Of a stretch of DNA of 64,000 bases, positions 17,081 through 26,517 are shown in pieces; the stretch's first letter is position 1, and each line of letters starts with the position of its first letter. This DNA comes from Povalibacter uvarum. GTDB lineage: Bacteria > Pseudomonadota > Gammaproteobacteria > Steroidobacterales > Steroidobacteraceae. The stretch lies in assembly GCF_014202975.1 (NCBI RefSeq), contig NZ_JACHHZ010000007.1, positions 75,913 through 139,912 on the forward strand, given 5' to 3'. Position numbers and translations under genes: made by a program. The notes under the pieces were generated by a model. That model was not told the DNA's origin and ran no database searches. It worked only from the letters and a program-made list of their open reading frames with translations.

Positions 17081-19897
17081 ATGTTCATTCCACGTCGGCC
17101 AGCGGCACGGCTCGCTATCGCCGTGCTCGTTTCATCGCTGGGCGCGAGCGTTGCCACTCAGGCAGCGACTCAGTGCATCAACGCGGGCGCACCGGCGCCG
17201 CTCGAAATCTGCGTGCAGGACAGCGGAACGCCCGGCGTGTGGATCAACCAGCCCAATGGCAGAACGCGCCAGTACTTCGGCGACTACTCGTGGGGTTCAT
17301 CGCTCTGGCTCGATGGTGTCAACGCCGGCCTGCGCTATCAGACGGGCTACTTCAGTGGCACTGCTCTCACGCCGGTTTCCAACACGACGACAGGCACCGG
17401 AACGGCAGCTGACCCGTACGTCATCACGACGGTCGCTGATCTCGGCGCCTCGGGCGTGCGTTTCACGCAGCGCTTCACCTACGTCAACGGCGATCGAAAT
17501 TTCCGCAAGGCATGGAAGCTGGAGAACACCGGCGGCTCGACCTTCAGCGGTTTGCATTTCTTCCATGGTGGCGACACTTACTTCGGCGGCAGCGACAGCG
17601 CGCGGAGCTGGTACGACGCCTCCCTGCGCATGGTGTACGTGAACAACTCGAGCTTCTCCAACTCGGGCTACATGGGCTTCTACGCGAATCCGCTGACGCC
17701 GTTCTCTCACTACTTCTCGGGCCAGTACAACACGGGGCGCACACAGGTCAACGCTGGCCAGCTCGGCGACGCCTCCAACTCGGCATTCCTGGATGCGGGC
17801 TACTACCTGCAATGGGATCGCGCCGAACTCGCGCCGGGGCAGTCGTGGAATATCGAGGCGTTTGAAACGTGGTCGCCGCCCGGCTCGCTGCAGGTGCTGA
17901 CGCCGGCTGCGGAATACGTCACGCCGGCAATCACCGTGCGCAAGACGTTCAAGGTTCACAATCTCAGCGACACGACGCCGCTCAACGTGACGGCTACGGC
18001 GAGCACTGTCTCAGGATGGACGGCCACGCTGGTGGGTTCGGGCAATCTTTCGCTCGCTCCGCTGCAGGTTGTGGAGGTGCCGGTGGATGTGCAGGTTCCC
18101 TCGAATGCGGCAGCCGGCGCGAACGAAGTCGTCCAGCTGAACGTCACGGACGGTGCTTTGAACAGCATGCTCGGCACGACGCGTCTGATCGTACCGAGCG
18201 TCGACTACTCGTTCTCCAGTGAAGATCTGAACTTCGGCACTGTGGCTTCCGGTGACGATGCGGATCTGCCGGTGACGCTGACCGCAGGTTCGAGCTCGCT
18301 GTCGATCGGGCAGGTGACTGCAACTGCGCCGTTCAGCATCGCGAATGACAACTGCTCGAATGCGACCATTGCTGCCGGCGCAAGCTGCACGATCCTCGTG
18401 CGCTTCTCGCCTGTTGTTGAAGCGGAGTACACGGACACGGTCAGCGTTCCGGTGACGGGCGAAACGCTCATCGGTCACAGGATCGACGTGTTCGGCGCGA
18501 GCGTGGATGCGCTGGCCGTCACGGCTGCGGCGGGTGTTGGTGGAACGATCGCACCGACCAGCATTGCTGTGCCAGCAGGCGAGCGGGCTGCGTTCACGCT
18601 GAGCCCAGAGACTGGCTTCAGCATCGACGGTGCCAGCGGTTGCGGCGGCACGTTGAACGGCAACACATACACGACTGCTGCAATCACGACGGCGTGCTCG
18701 ATCAGCGCGGCCTTCAAGCGCATCCAGTACGCAGTGGCTGTGAATGCCAGCGTCGGCGGAACCGTTACTGCTGCGGGTTCTGATCCCTATCACGGTGAGA
18801 CGGCGTCGTTCACGATTGCGCCGCAGACGGGTTACAGCATCCAGGGTGTGACGGGTTGCGACGGCACTCTGAACGGCAGCACGTATACGACGGCCGCGAT
18901 TACTGCCGCGTGCTCCGTCAGCGCGACGTTCACTCGCAATGAGTATCCGGTGAACGTGACGTCAGGCGCGGGTGGCAATGTCGCTGCGATGGGCTCCACC
19001 CCACGTTACGGCGATCCGGCGACATTCACGATCACTCCGGAAGCGGGCTACAGCATCGATACCGTGTCGGGTTGCAACGGGACGCTGAACGGCAACACGT
19101 ACACCACTGAGCCGATGACCAGTGCCTGCAGCATCTCCGTGACGTTCAAGCAGACGATTTCGGATGTGACTGTGGACGGCAAGGGCAACGGAGGTGGTGG
19201 TGCGTTCGATTGGGCCATGCTCACAGGATTGATGCTCGCTGGCCTTGCGCGACTGCGTCGCGGCGCTGCAGCGGTGACGCTGGGTGCTGTGGCGACAACC
19301 GCCGCCCACGCAGCTGATGCGGATACTTCGCAGAGCGGTTGGTATGTCGGCGGCTCGCTCGCCGATGCCAGCAGCAGCGAAAGCGCGGGCGATCTCACGC
19401 GCGCGCTGCAGGATCAGGGATACGCGGTCACGGCACACATCGATGACGATCGCACGGCCTGGCGCATCTATGGCGGCTGGTCGCTGAACGAGTACGTGAG
19501 CTTCGAAGCGGCGTACTCGGACTTCGGCGATGTCACGACGACCTATGACGCCGCCATTCCCGTTCTGTCCGTCGATGCCTTCCTGCAGGACGCTGTCGAA
19601 CTGCACCCGCTCTCCGCGGATGGCTTCGATGCTTCAATCGTCGGGCGATACGCGATCGGCGATCGCTTCGCTCTGCGCGCGCAGGTGGGCGTTCTGCGAT
19701 GGGATGCCGAACGCAACGTGCGGACGTCCGATGGCCGCTCTGCCCATGACGACGACAGCGGCGTCGACCTGCTGTGGGGCGCTGGCCTCGACGTTAAGGT
19801 CTACCGGAACCTTGAGGTCGCGGCCTCATGGAATCACTTCGAGCTCGACAACGAATACATCGAGACGCTGGGCCTGGCGGTGCAGTACCGCTGGTGA
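17081..19897 (+). CDS. Secreted repeat protein fused through a sorting-tail-like segment to an outer-membrane beta-barrel
   Basis: This protein of 938 residues has a signal peptide at about 1-29. A beta-rich region of unknown family (30-370) is followed by a choice-of-anchor D-like Ig module (373-477). Three divergent InlB-type bacterial repeats of about 70 residues follow (480-690), each with TGYSI, GCxGTLNGxTYTT and ACSIS motifs. At 695-740 there is GNGGGG, a hydrophobic helix and LRR, like a GlyGly/JDVT-CTERM tail. It is followed by a second signal-peptide-like stretch ending TAAHA. Residues 745-938 resemble an OmpA/OprF-like eight-stranded barrel ending in Trp. No stop separates the parts, so this appears to be a natural fusion of two exported proteins. 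Confidence 0.75.
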   Translation: MFIPRRPAARLAIAVLVSSLGASVATQAATQCINAGAPAPLEICVQDSGTPGVWINQPNGRTRQYFGDYSWGSSLWLDGVNAGLRYQTGYFSGTALTPVSNTTTGTGTAADPYVITTVADLGASGVRFTQRFTYVNGDRNFRKAWKLENTGGSTFSGLHFFHGGDTYFGGSDSARSWYDASLRMVYVNNSSFSNSGYMGFYANPLTPFSHYFSGQYNTGRTQVNAGQLGDASNSAFLDAGYYLQWDRAELAPGQSWNIEAFETWSPPGSLQVLTPAAEYVTPAITVRKTFKVHNLSDTTPLNVTATASTVSGWTATLVGSGNLSLAPLQVVEVPVDVQVPSNAAAGANEVVQLNVTDGALNSMLGTTRLIVPSVDYSFSSEDLNFGTVASGDDADLPVTLTAGSSSLSIGQVTATAPFSIANDNCSNATIAAGASCTILVRFSPVVEAEYTDTVSVPVTGETLIGHRIDVFGASVDALAVTAAAGVGGTIAPTSIAVPAGERAAFTLSPETGFSIDGASGCGGTLNGNTYTTAAITTACSISAAFKRIQYAVAVNASVGGTVTAAGSDPYHGETASFTIAPQTGYSIQGVTGCDGTLNGSTYTTAAITAACSVSATFTRNEYPVNVTSGAGGNVAAMGSTPRYGDPATFTITPEAGYSIDTVSGCNGTLNGNTYTTEPMTSACSISVTFKQTISDVTVDGKGNGGGGAFDWAMLTGLMLAGLARLRRGAAAVTLGAVATTAAHAADADTSQSGWYVGGSLADASSSESAGDLTRALQDQGYAVTAHIDDDRTAWRIYGGWSLNEYVSFEAAYSDFGDVTTTYDAAIPVLSVDAFLQDAVELHPLSADGFDASIVGRYAIGDRFALRAQVGVLRWDAERNVRTSDGRSAHDDDSGVDLLWGAGLDVKVYRNLEVAASWNHFELDNEYIETLGLAVQYRW

Positions 19898-19905
19898 TCC
19901 CAACC

Positions 19906-19928
19906 GGTGCCGGGCTGAGCCCGGCACC
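19906..19928. terminator. Hairpin between convergent fusion-protein and YCII genes
   Basis: A perfect 10-bp stem (GGTGCCGGGC and its complement) with a 3-base loop lies 8 bases after the fusion gene stop and just before the 3' end of the YCII gene. It probably ends transcription from both sides. Confidence 0.6.
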
Positions 19929-19937
19929 ACGAGGGGA

Positions 19938-20330
19938 CTACGCCGCGTTGCTGACGCCGGTCTGTACGTTGCACCCCTCCGACGTGCCCGGAGATGCGAC
20001 CTCACGAACTTCGCAAGTGCCCTCCCAGCTGGGAAGGAACTGCTTGTGCAGCGTCATGAACTCGATGGCGCTCGCTATCGCTTCGTCACGGTTCGCGAAT
20101 TCGAACATCGCGTAGCCGCCGATCACTTCCTTCGTTTCCGCGAACGGCCCGTCAGTGACGCCCAATTCGCCCTGCTTCAGCGTCACACGCGTCGCCGCCG
20201 GCAGGAGTCCGCCCGTGTCGATGAGCCGGCCGGCCTTGATCTCCCTCTCGATCAGTTTGCCCATGGCATCCATCAGTTCCGGGGTGGGCGGCACATCGGA
20301 ATTTGAAATCACGAACGACAAGTAGCGCAT
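19938..20330 (-). CDS. YCII-related (DGPF-domain) protein
   Basis: This protein of 130 residues begins MRYLSFVISN and contains the family motif DGPFAETKEVIGGY with GGLLPAA upstream. This places it in the YCII/DGPF group of small alpha-beta proteins. Members often sit next to extracytoplasmic sigma factors and have no firmly known function. No sigma factor is adjacent here. The C-terminal 20 residues (SPGTSEGCNVQTGVSNAA) extend past the usual domain. The start at 20330 is chosen because the family begins at MRYL; the upstream open frame is not conserved in character. Confidence 0.8.
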   Translation of the reverse strand: MRYLSFVISNSDVPPTPELMDAMGKLIEREIKAGRLIDTGGLLPAATRVTLKQGELGVTDGPFAETKEVIGGYAMFEFANRDEAIASAIEFMTLHKQFLPSWEGTCEVREVASPGTSEGCNVQTGVSNAA

Positions 20331-20553
20331 GCGGTGGCTCCCGGGCGAATGCGGGATCCTGCTGCGACCGCGCCGCAGCGTTGTCCCGTGTTTGAATGAC
20401 GAAGCAGGATGCGCCGATCCGACACCGAGGGGTAAGGAAATTTCGGCGCCGCATGGCGTGTCTCCGTTGACGACGCGTCCTTTCGTGCTCCAGTCCGTCC
20501 AGTTCCGCGAGTTCAGTGCCGATTCAGTGCATCTATGCCATCGTCCCGCGCCT

Positions 20554-21072
20554 ATGAGCAGGTGGGCAATCTCTGTGCTTTGCGTGGCGGGCTGCCTGAG
20601 CGGATGTGTCACGACACTTCCCCCGGCACCGACGCCGTCGCAGATCGAGACCCTCCAGAGTCGCGAGTACGAACACGACAGAGCCATTGCCTTCGGTTCC
20701 GTGTTGAGCGCGTTCCAGGAGTTGGGCTACTTCATCGACAGTGCCGATCCGGTCACTGGTCTGGTCACGGCCTCCAGCCCCACGGACGACAAGACCAACT
20801 TCCTCGAAGGACTCAGCGGCGTGATGGCCACCGGTCGGACTCGCGCAACGGCTGTCGTTGAAGAGATCCGGCCGGGTTTCGTCAGGGTGCGCCTCGATTT
20901 CGTCGACAGCAGACATCGCTCCAATCCAGGTACGTTCGCAGTGACGAACCCAATTGGTTCGGGAACGGGTGATCGCGAGACATTGATTCTTGATCCGAAG
21001 ATCTACGAGACCGCATTCGAAAAAGTGAGTGATGCGATCGTCGCGCGTTCCAGCTCGGAAAGCGTGCGATGA
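20554..21072 (+). CDS. Lipoprotein of unknown function
   Basis: The protein has 172 residues. A lipoprotein signal ends at the lipobox CLSGC near residue 18, followed by a Pro-rich linker. The mature domain contains an ELGYFIDSADPVTGLVTASSP stretch and a FVRVRLDF strand, resembling the alpha-beta fold of small outer-membrane lipoproteins of unknown function. After the lipobox Cys no other Cys occurs. The start at 20554 is set by the signal peptide; the frame is open for 75 codons upstream but those are not protein-like. There is no operon partner. Confidence 0.65.
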   Translation: MSRWAISVLCVAGCLSGCVTTLPPAPTPSQIETLQSREYEHDRAIAFGSVLSAFQELGYFIDSADPVTGLVTASSPTDDKTNFLEGLSGVMATGRTRATAVVEEIRPGFVRVRLDFVDSRHRSNPGTFAVTNPIGSGTGDRETLILDPKIYETAFEKVSDAIVARSSSESVR

Positions 21073-21205
21073 GCGCGTGTCGGTGATTGGCTGTCAGTCC
21101 ACGTGACGAAGAAGCCGGAACAACTACGCATTGCCGCGCTGATCCCCGCTTCATAGTGTTGCTGCCCGCTTCCTCTTTCCGCACTCGCGGATCGCCGAGG
21201 ACCCA

Positions 21206-23704
21206 ATGCGTGCAGCTTCTAACCCGATCTGCATTCTTCGCGCCGTCGTCCTTCTCCTGTTCGCACTGTCCTTCACTACCGAAAGAATAGAAGCAGCAAC
21301 GCTGCCGAGCGGATTCACCGAAACTCGCGTTGCGACCGGACTCGCGAGTCCGACCGCGATGACGGTTGCGCCCGATGGGCGGTTGTTTGTCTGCGAGCAG
21401 GGTGGGCGTTTGCGAGTGATCAGAAATGGCGCGCTGCTGACGCAACCGTTCCTCACGCTCTCGGTGAATTCCTCGGGTGAGCGCGGGCTGCTCGGTGTGG
21501 CGTTCGACCCCAACTTCGAAAGCAACAGCTATATATATGTGTACTACACCACGTCGAGCTCGCCCGTTCACAACCGCGTCAGCCGGTTCACGGCGAGTGC
21601 CGCGAATCCTGACGTGGTCGCAGCGGGCAGCGAGCAGATTCTGATCGATCTGCCCAGCCTGAGCTCGGCGACGAATCACAATGGCGGCGCGATTCACTTC
21701 GGCAACGACGGTTACCTCTACATCGCGGTCGGTGACAACGCGGCGCCTTCGAACGCGCCGCTTCTGACGACGACACTCGGCAAGGTGTTGCGCATCGCGT
21801 CCGACGGCTCGATTCCCGCCGACAATCCTTTCGTGTCGCAGACGACGGGCATCAATCAGGCGATCTGGGCTCGCGGACTGCGCAATCCGTTCAACTTCGC
21901 AGTGGACCGTGCGAGCGGCCGCATTCACGTGAACGACGTCGGGCAGGATTCGTGGGAAGAGGTCAATCATGCGATCGCCGGAGCCAACTTCGGCTGGCCC
22001 GCGACCGAAGGTCCGAATCCGGCGGGCGTCGCAGGCGTTCGCTATCCGGTCTATTCGTACCAGAACGCCGGCTCGAACTGTGCGATCACCGGCGCGGCGT
22101 TCTACTCGCCGACGACTGTGACATTCCCATCAGCGTATGTCGGTCGATATTTCTTCGGCGACTATTGCGGCGGATTCATTCGCTACGCCAGTCCGACGAG
22201 CTATTCGACCGCGACCGGGTTTGCCACCGGCATCAGCTCGCTGGTCGACATTCAGGTCGCCAACGACGGCTCCTTGTACTACCTCGCTCGCGGCGGCGGC
22301 GAGTTGTTCCGCGTGCAGTACACGGCAAACCTTGCTCCGAGCATCACGCGGAATCCGATGAACGTCGTCGTGGCGGTGGGGCAGAGCGCCAACTTCGAGG
22401 CAGCCGCATCGGGCACCGCGCCCTTGACGTACCAATGGCAACGCAATGGCGTGAATATTTCAGGGGCCAACCAGGCGACATACACCATTCCGTCCGTAAT
22501 TGCGGGCGACAACGGAGCGAGCTTCAGAGTGGTGGTCAGCAACGCCTTCGGCTCAGCAACAAGCAGTCTTGCGACGCTCACCGTCACCAGCAACACCGCG
22601 CCTGTCGCGACGATTGCCTCGCCCGCGGCGAACACGACCTATCGGGGTGGGCAAGTGTTTACCTTCTCCGGCAGCGGCTCCGATGCGGAGGAGGGTACGC
22701 TTCCGCCCAGTGCGCTGACGTGGCGGGTCGATTTCCATCATGACGACCACACGCATCCGCATGTGTTGCCGACCACGGGTGGCACAGGGACCTTCTCGAT
22801 CGCCAATCGCGGTGAAACATCGGCCAACGTGTTCTATCGCGTAATCCTGACCGTGCGTGATTCCGCGGGGCTGACCAGCACGACATCGGTTGACCTGCGA
22901 CCGCTGACTTCCACCGTGCGGCTCGAGAGCAATATCGCGCAAGCGCAACTCACGCTCGATGGTGTGCCGGTCGTTGCGCCTCTCGAGTTCGTCGGTGTCG
23001 AAGGTGTAGTTCGCAGCATCGGCGCGGTATCGCCACAGACGAGCGGCGGAGCGTCCTACGACTTTGCATCCTGGTCCGACGGCGGCGCGCAGACGCACGA
23101 GATCACGACACCGACGGCAGACACGACCTATACCGCGTTGTTTCAGCCGACAGTGACGACGACTGTGTTTTCGGAGACGTTCGAAACGCAAACAGGATGG
23201 ACGTTGCCGTCTGGAGCCAACACAGCGTCCTCGGGCCGTTGGGAGCGAGGAGATCCGCAGGCCACTGGTTCCAGCGGTCGGGCAATGCAACCCACCAGTT
23301 GCGCAGGCGGAACGGTGAACTGCATGATCACCGGCCTCGCTGCCGGCAGCAGTGCCGGAGCCAACGACGTGGACGGCGGGCTCACGACGATCGAGTCACC
23401 ACCGATTGCACTTCCGACGAGCGGCACGATCACGCTGCGCTTCAGCTTCTACCTGGCGCATTTGAACAACGCATCGAGCGCGGACTTCTTCCGCGTGCAG
23501 GTCGTTGGAGCGAACGGCACTCCGCAATCGGTATTCCAACGCAACGGCTCGGCTTCGACCATTGCCGCTGCGTGGAGCAGTCAGACGGTGAACCTGACAT
23601 CGTTCGCCGGCCAGACCATCCGGCTGCGCTTCGTCGCGGCTGATGGCAGCTCGGCTTCATTGATCGAAGCGGGGGTGGATGCGGTCAGTGTGACGCGGCA
23701 GTAG
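21206..23704 (+). CDS. Secreted glucose/sorbosone dehydrogenase-like (GSDH, PQQ type) propeller with Ig-like modules
   Basis: The protein has 832 residues and a signal peptide at about 1-31. A six-bladed GSDH propeller (about 32-375) shows LASPTAMTVAPDGRLFV, GERGLLGVAFDPNF, HNGGAIHFGNDGYLYIAVGD and a GLRNPFNFAVD segment. In soluble glucose dehydrogenases this fold binds PQQ and calcium and oxidises aldoses in the periplasm or outside. An Ig-like domain (378-460, TYQWQRNGVNI), a PKD-like module with His-rich DDHTHPH, and a C-terminal jelly-roll-like domain follow (about 660-832). The extra domains suggest binding to polymers. The ATG follows GCCGAGGACCCA. Cofactor use is inferred. Confidence 0.8.
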   Translation: MRAASNPICILRAVVLLLFALSFTTERIEAATLPSGFTETRVATGLASPTAMTVAPDGRLFVCEQGGRLRVIRNGALLTQPFLTLSVNSSGERGLLGVAFDPNFESNSYIYVYYTTSSSPVHNRVSRFTASAANPDVVAAGSEQILIDLPSLSSATNHNGGAIHFGNDGYLYIAVGDNAAPSNAPLLTTTLGKVLRIASDGSIPADNPFVSQTTGINQAIWARGLRNPFNFAVDRASGRIHVNDVGQDSWEEVNHAIAGANFGWPATEGPNPAGVAGVRYPVYSYQNAGSNCAITGAAFYSPTTVTFPSAYVGRYFFGDYCGGFIRYASPTSYSTATGFATGISSLVDIQVANDGSLYYLARGGGELFRVQYTANLAPSITRNPMNVVVAVGQSANFEAAASGTAPLTYQWQRNGVNISGANQATYTIPSVIAGDNGASFRVVVSNAFGSATSSLATLTVTSNTAPVATIASPAANTTYRGGQVFTFSGSGSDAEEGTLPPSALTWRVDFHHDDHTHPHVLPTTGGTGTFSIANRGETSANVFYRVILTVRDSAGLTSTTSVDLRPLTSTVRLESNIAQAQLTLDGVPVVAPLEFVGVEGVVRSIGAVSPQTSGGASYDFASWSDGGAQTHEITTPTADTTYTALFQPTVTTTVFSETFETQTGWTLPSGANTASSGRWERGDPQATGSSGRAMQPTSCAGGTVNCMITGLAAGSSAGANDVDGGLTTIESPPIALPTSGTITLRFSFYLAHLNNASSADFFRVQVVGANGTPQSVFQRNGSASTIAAAWSSQTVNLTSFAGQTIRLRFVAADGSSASLIEAGVDAVSVTRQ

Positions 23705-23784
23705 GCGGGGTAGTTCGGAAATTCCGCTTCACAGCGCATGGAGGGCGCAGCAAACTCCATGGCTTTCAGCTCGAGAGCCGTGTC

Positions 23785-24375
23785 ATGGATGCCTTGGTTC
23801 GAGAAACAGCAGCCGTCGTCAGGGCGCTTCAGGAGCGCGACGACAACACAGCCGATCATTGTGGGCGTGCGAGCGGCCTGGCCCTGGAGATAGGCCGGGC
23901 GTGCGGCCTGGCTTCCAGCCAACTGGCCGCCCTGGAGCTGACGGCAAGGTTGCATGATGTGGGCAAGATCGGGATTCCTGATCGCGTCCTGCTCAAGCCC
24001 GGCCGGCTCGATGAAGAAGAATTGCAGATAATGCGGACTCACCCGCGACGCGGCTACGACATTCTCATCGCCATTCCGCGCGACGAGATCGCGAACGTCG
24101 CGGATGCCGTTCTTCACCATCACGAAGCGTGCGACGGAACAGGTTATCCGGACAAGCTGCGTGGAGAAGCAATACCACTCTTGTCGCGAATTCTCGCGGT
24201 CGCCGATGCTTATGATGCTCTTGCCACCGTGCGGCCCTATCACGCGCCGCGAAGCCACGCGGCGATCATGACCCTGCTCGAGGAGCGCGCGAGCAAGTAC
24301 GACGCGAGTGTCCTCCTGGCGTTCAACAGCATCATCGAGTCGAGCGCGTACAGATCGAGGGGCGGTTCAGCCTGA
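23785..24375 (+). CDS. Stand-alone HD-GYP domain protein (cyclic di-GMP phosphodiesterase type)
   Basis: The protein has 196 residues and almost all of it is an HD-GYP domain. The metal-binding HD dyad is H57-D58 in LHDVGKIG. Further ligands are H111-H113 and the GTGYP box near residue 118, followed by DAYDAL. Family members hydrolyse cyclic di-GMP to GMP or pGpG and so favour motility over biofilm. No receiver or sensor domain is present and no ribosome site is strong, so it may depend on a partner or be a shortened regulator. It converges with a hypothetical gene at 24415. Confidence 0.85.
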   Translation: MDALVRETAAVVRALQERDDNTADHCGRASGLALEIGRACGLASSQLAALELTARLHDVGKIGIPDRVLLKPGRLDEEELQIMRTHPRRGYDILIAIPRDEIANVADAVLHHHEACDGTGYPDKLRGEAIPLLSRILAVADAYDALATVRPYHAPRSHAAIMTLLEERASKYDASVLLAFNSIIESSAYRSRGGSA

Positions 24376-24378
24376 GCT

Positions 24379-24398
24379 CGGGGTCGTTACCAACCCCG
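24379..24398. terminator. Short hairpin between convergent HD-GYP and secreted hypothetical genes
   Basis: A 6-bp stem (CGGGGT and ACCCCG) with an 8-base loop lies in the 39-base gap between two convergent genes. It is a weak terminator candidate. Confidence 0.3.
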
Positions 24399-24414
24399 GC
24401 ACAGGTATCCACCT

Positions 24415-24975
24415 CTACGGCTTCGGCGTCTTCGTCACATCTTCGATCCAGACGATCTGGTTGTCGTAGCGCACGGGAGCCGGGGCGCCGGAGTCCATCC
24501 ACTTGATCTTTGCAGCGGGTCCGATTTCACCTTTGCCGGGGCCCGACGCTTTGGTCGAGATCATCGCGTAAGTCAGGTCGAATCCCTTCTTGGATTTCTT
24601 CGAGCCGCCGAGGAAGCCCATCGGTTCGTCACTGATGACGATCACGCTGTCGCCATTGTCCATGGGCGTAACGGATGCGAATCGAATCGGGACGCTGCGG
24701 TCTTCGGCCTGGATGGTGCCGAGTTGCGGCTTGCCGGCGAGGACGCTCTTCGCGGAATCCGGGTTGGCCTTCACCTGCTCCGCCACGGCCTTTCGATCCT
24801 CTTCCGCCATCGCCTTGTCCAGGGTGATGACGAGGGTTGCAGTGACCGGCTTGCCTGCCGCGTTCTTGAACTTCACCGTGCCCTGGTAAACGTCCGCGGC
24901 CAATGCCTGACCCGAGAAGAAGGCACACATTCCCAGACTTGCAGCGAACCAATGCACGCGAGTATTCCGAAGCAT
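24415..24975 (-). CDS. Secreted hypothetical protein
   Basis: The protein has 186 residues. A signal peptide (about 1-26, ending GQALAAD) exports it to the periplasm. The mature part starts with a beta strand (VYQGTVKFKNAAGKP), then a Lys/Glu-rich helix (KAMAEEDRKAVAEQVK) and further strands. Near the C-terminus KIKWMDSGAPAPVRYDNQIVWIEDV looks like a strand-rich surface. There are no cysteines in the mature protein and no catalytic motif, and no family was recognised. It is a single gene, convergent with the HD-GYP gene. Confidence 0.6.
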   Translation of the reverse strand: MLRNTRVHWFAASLGMCAFFSGQALAADVYQGTVKFKNAAGKPVTATLVITLDKAMAEEDRKAVAEQVKANPDSAKSVLAGKPQLGTIQAEDRSVPIRFASVTPMDNGDSVIVISDEPMGFLGGSKKSKKGFDLTYAMISTKASGPGKGEIGPAAKIKWMDSGAPAPVRYDNQIVWIEDVTKTPKP

Positions 24976-25154
24976 GACGGCGGGACCCTGTTGAGTTGAG
25001 GAGTCAAGGAGCCTATCCCCATGGCCGGACCGGCGCCAGCCGCATAAATCCGCGAATCATCCTTCCCCTAAGGGCAGGTCTGAGCCGCCGCGCGAGCTTT
25101 CTTCGCCCGTAGGGGAAAGGGCAGAACCCGTGCATCACGGGAAGAGGGTTCATC

Positions 25155-25440
25155 GTGCGTCTCCTCATCGCCGGATCATTGCTGCTGGTTGCGTCACTTG
25201 CCGACGCACAGATCGTCACTGCGTGGAAGTACAAGGTGACGAACATGGTTGTCACCGATCTCAACACGCTTGGTGGAGCGGACAGCTCCGCCAAGGACAT
25301 CAACAATATCGGCGATGTCGTCGGCAGCGCGTGGAAAGTGGCTGTCATCGATGCCGACCGATGCTTCGGTCGGGATGGGCTACTTGTGGGCCGCGAAGGC
25401 GCACGCGATCAACGGCTACGACTACATCGCGGGTGAAGCG
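25155..25440 (+). pseudogene. Frameshifted and 3'-truncated HAF-repeat secreted protein
   Basis: Translation from a GTG gives a signal peptide (ending SLADAQ) and one clean HAF-type repeat (VTDLNTLGGADSSAKDINNIGDVVGSA). The reading then turns into nonsense after about residue 75. The expected continuation (GYLWAAKAHAINGYDYIAGEA) is found in the frame starting at 25249, so one indel separates the two halves near 25365. The remaining repeats are missing; the sequence runs into the end of the convergent lipoprotein gene. An inverted repeat (CCTTCCCCTA at 25071 and TAGGGGAAAGG at 25110) lies just upstream. An intact relative lies at 59787. Confidence 0.6.
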
Positions 25441-25441
25441 A

Positions 25442-26251
25442 TCACTTCGCGCTGGCGCGACTCTCCGCTGCAGCCGGCTCCGGCGTTTGCAGTTCCTTCA
25501 CGATGGCCGCAGCAACTGCTGACACGCCACCAGAAAGCGCGCGCTCCAGGCCGGGCACATCCGCCTTCATCGATTGCAGGTCGCTCCATCGTTCCGCCGC
25601 ATCTCCGGTCAGTCGCACCGCTTTGGGCTCCGCGAGGTTGTATGCGAACAGTCGATCCATCAGGATTTGCTTCGCTGCCGTATCCGTCATCCGTGCGTGC
25701 ACCATGAGTTTCGGAGTGAAGTCTCCGTTCGCACCTGCCCAGAAACCATAGATGATCAGTTGCGAATCCAGGAACAGATGGTGTCCATCCACGCTCGGGA
25801 GCTCAGCCACTGCAACAACATCGGGGTAGACGCCGGCGGATTTTCGCTGAGGTCTCGGGTCGCTCCTGGGTCCCTTGCGCTGCGTGGACGCTCGTTCGCG
25901 AGGAATCGTGTGAGGCCGACCAACGTGGCCGGCAGCGCCGAGATTCGAGAGCAATTCCTTCTGCAGCAGGATCGCCGCATCGAATTTCCGGACCTGCAAT
26001 TCCTTTTGAATATCGGCGAGGGCAGTCGCCGTGTAGATGTCATACACCAGGCCGTAGAGGGGAACGAAGCGCGTCGGGTCGAATGCAGCACTGATGTCGA
26101 TCTGAGCGGGCTTTGCCGGATTCAGAACGACGACTGACGAAGCATCCGCAAGGCGCGACTTCATCGGCGTGTTGGTACAACCGGCAATGAGAGCGGCAAA
26201 AAAAACCAGGCAGACCCGAGCAGCGCGGCGCTGCTTCTCGCGAGCGAGCAT
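25442..26251 (-). CDS. Lipoprotein of unknown function
   Basis: The protein has 269 residues with a lipoprotein signal whose lipobox LIAGC ends near residue 24. After a short linker the mature part begins VVVLNPAKPAQIDISAAFDPTRF. A central stretch of about 30 residues is unusually rich in Arg and Pro (RPHTIPRERASTQRKGPRS) and unlike the flanking sequence. It could be a loop or a pair of compensating frameshifts. The C-terminal half (LPSVDGHHLFLDSQLIIYGFW, then MVHARMTDTAAKQILMD) is ordered. A longer start at 26281 is possible. It converges with the broken HAF gene and is divergent from the deaminase gene. Confidence 0.55.
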   Translation of the reverse strand: MLAREKQRRAARVCLVFFAALIAGCTNTPMKSRLADASSVVVLNPAKPAQIDISAAFDPTRFVPLYGLVYDIYTATALADIQKELQVRKFDAAILLQKELLSNLGAAGHVGRPHTIPRERASTQRKGPRSDPRPQRKSAGVYPDVVAVAELPSVDGHHLFLDSQLIIYGFWAGANGDFTPKLMVHARMTDTAAKQILMDRLFAYNLAEPKAVRLTGDAAERWSDLQSMKADVPGLERALSGGVSAVAAAIVKELQTPEPAAAESRASAK

Positions 26252-26517
26252 TGGAAGCACACGACTGCTTTCGGCGTACATCGATTTCACAAGTGCGATA
26301 CTGGAACCCAGAGACACACAGGCGCTTACGTCAAATCCCGCTCTGCGCCAATACACAGCCAGGCCGGGGCCGGTGCTATCTTGCCATACGAGGGAGGTTT
26401 CAAGGCCGCGCCTGGCCGGCCGCGGCCCCGGCACTTGCTCAAACCACTTATCCCAGTCCCCCGCGCAGGTCTGTAACGTCCGCTCCCGTTGCCATGCAAA
26501 CCGAGGGAGCGACTGCC

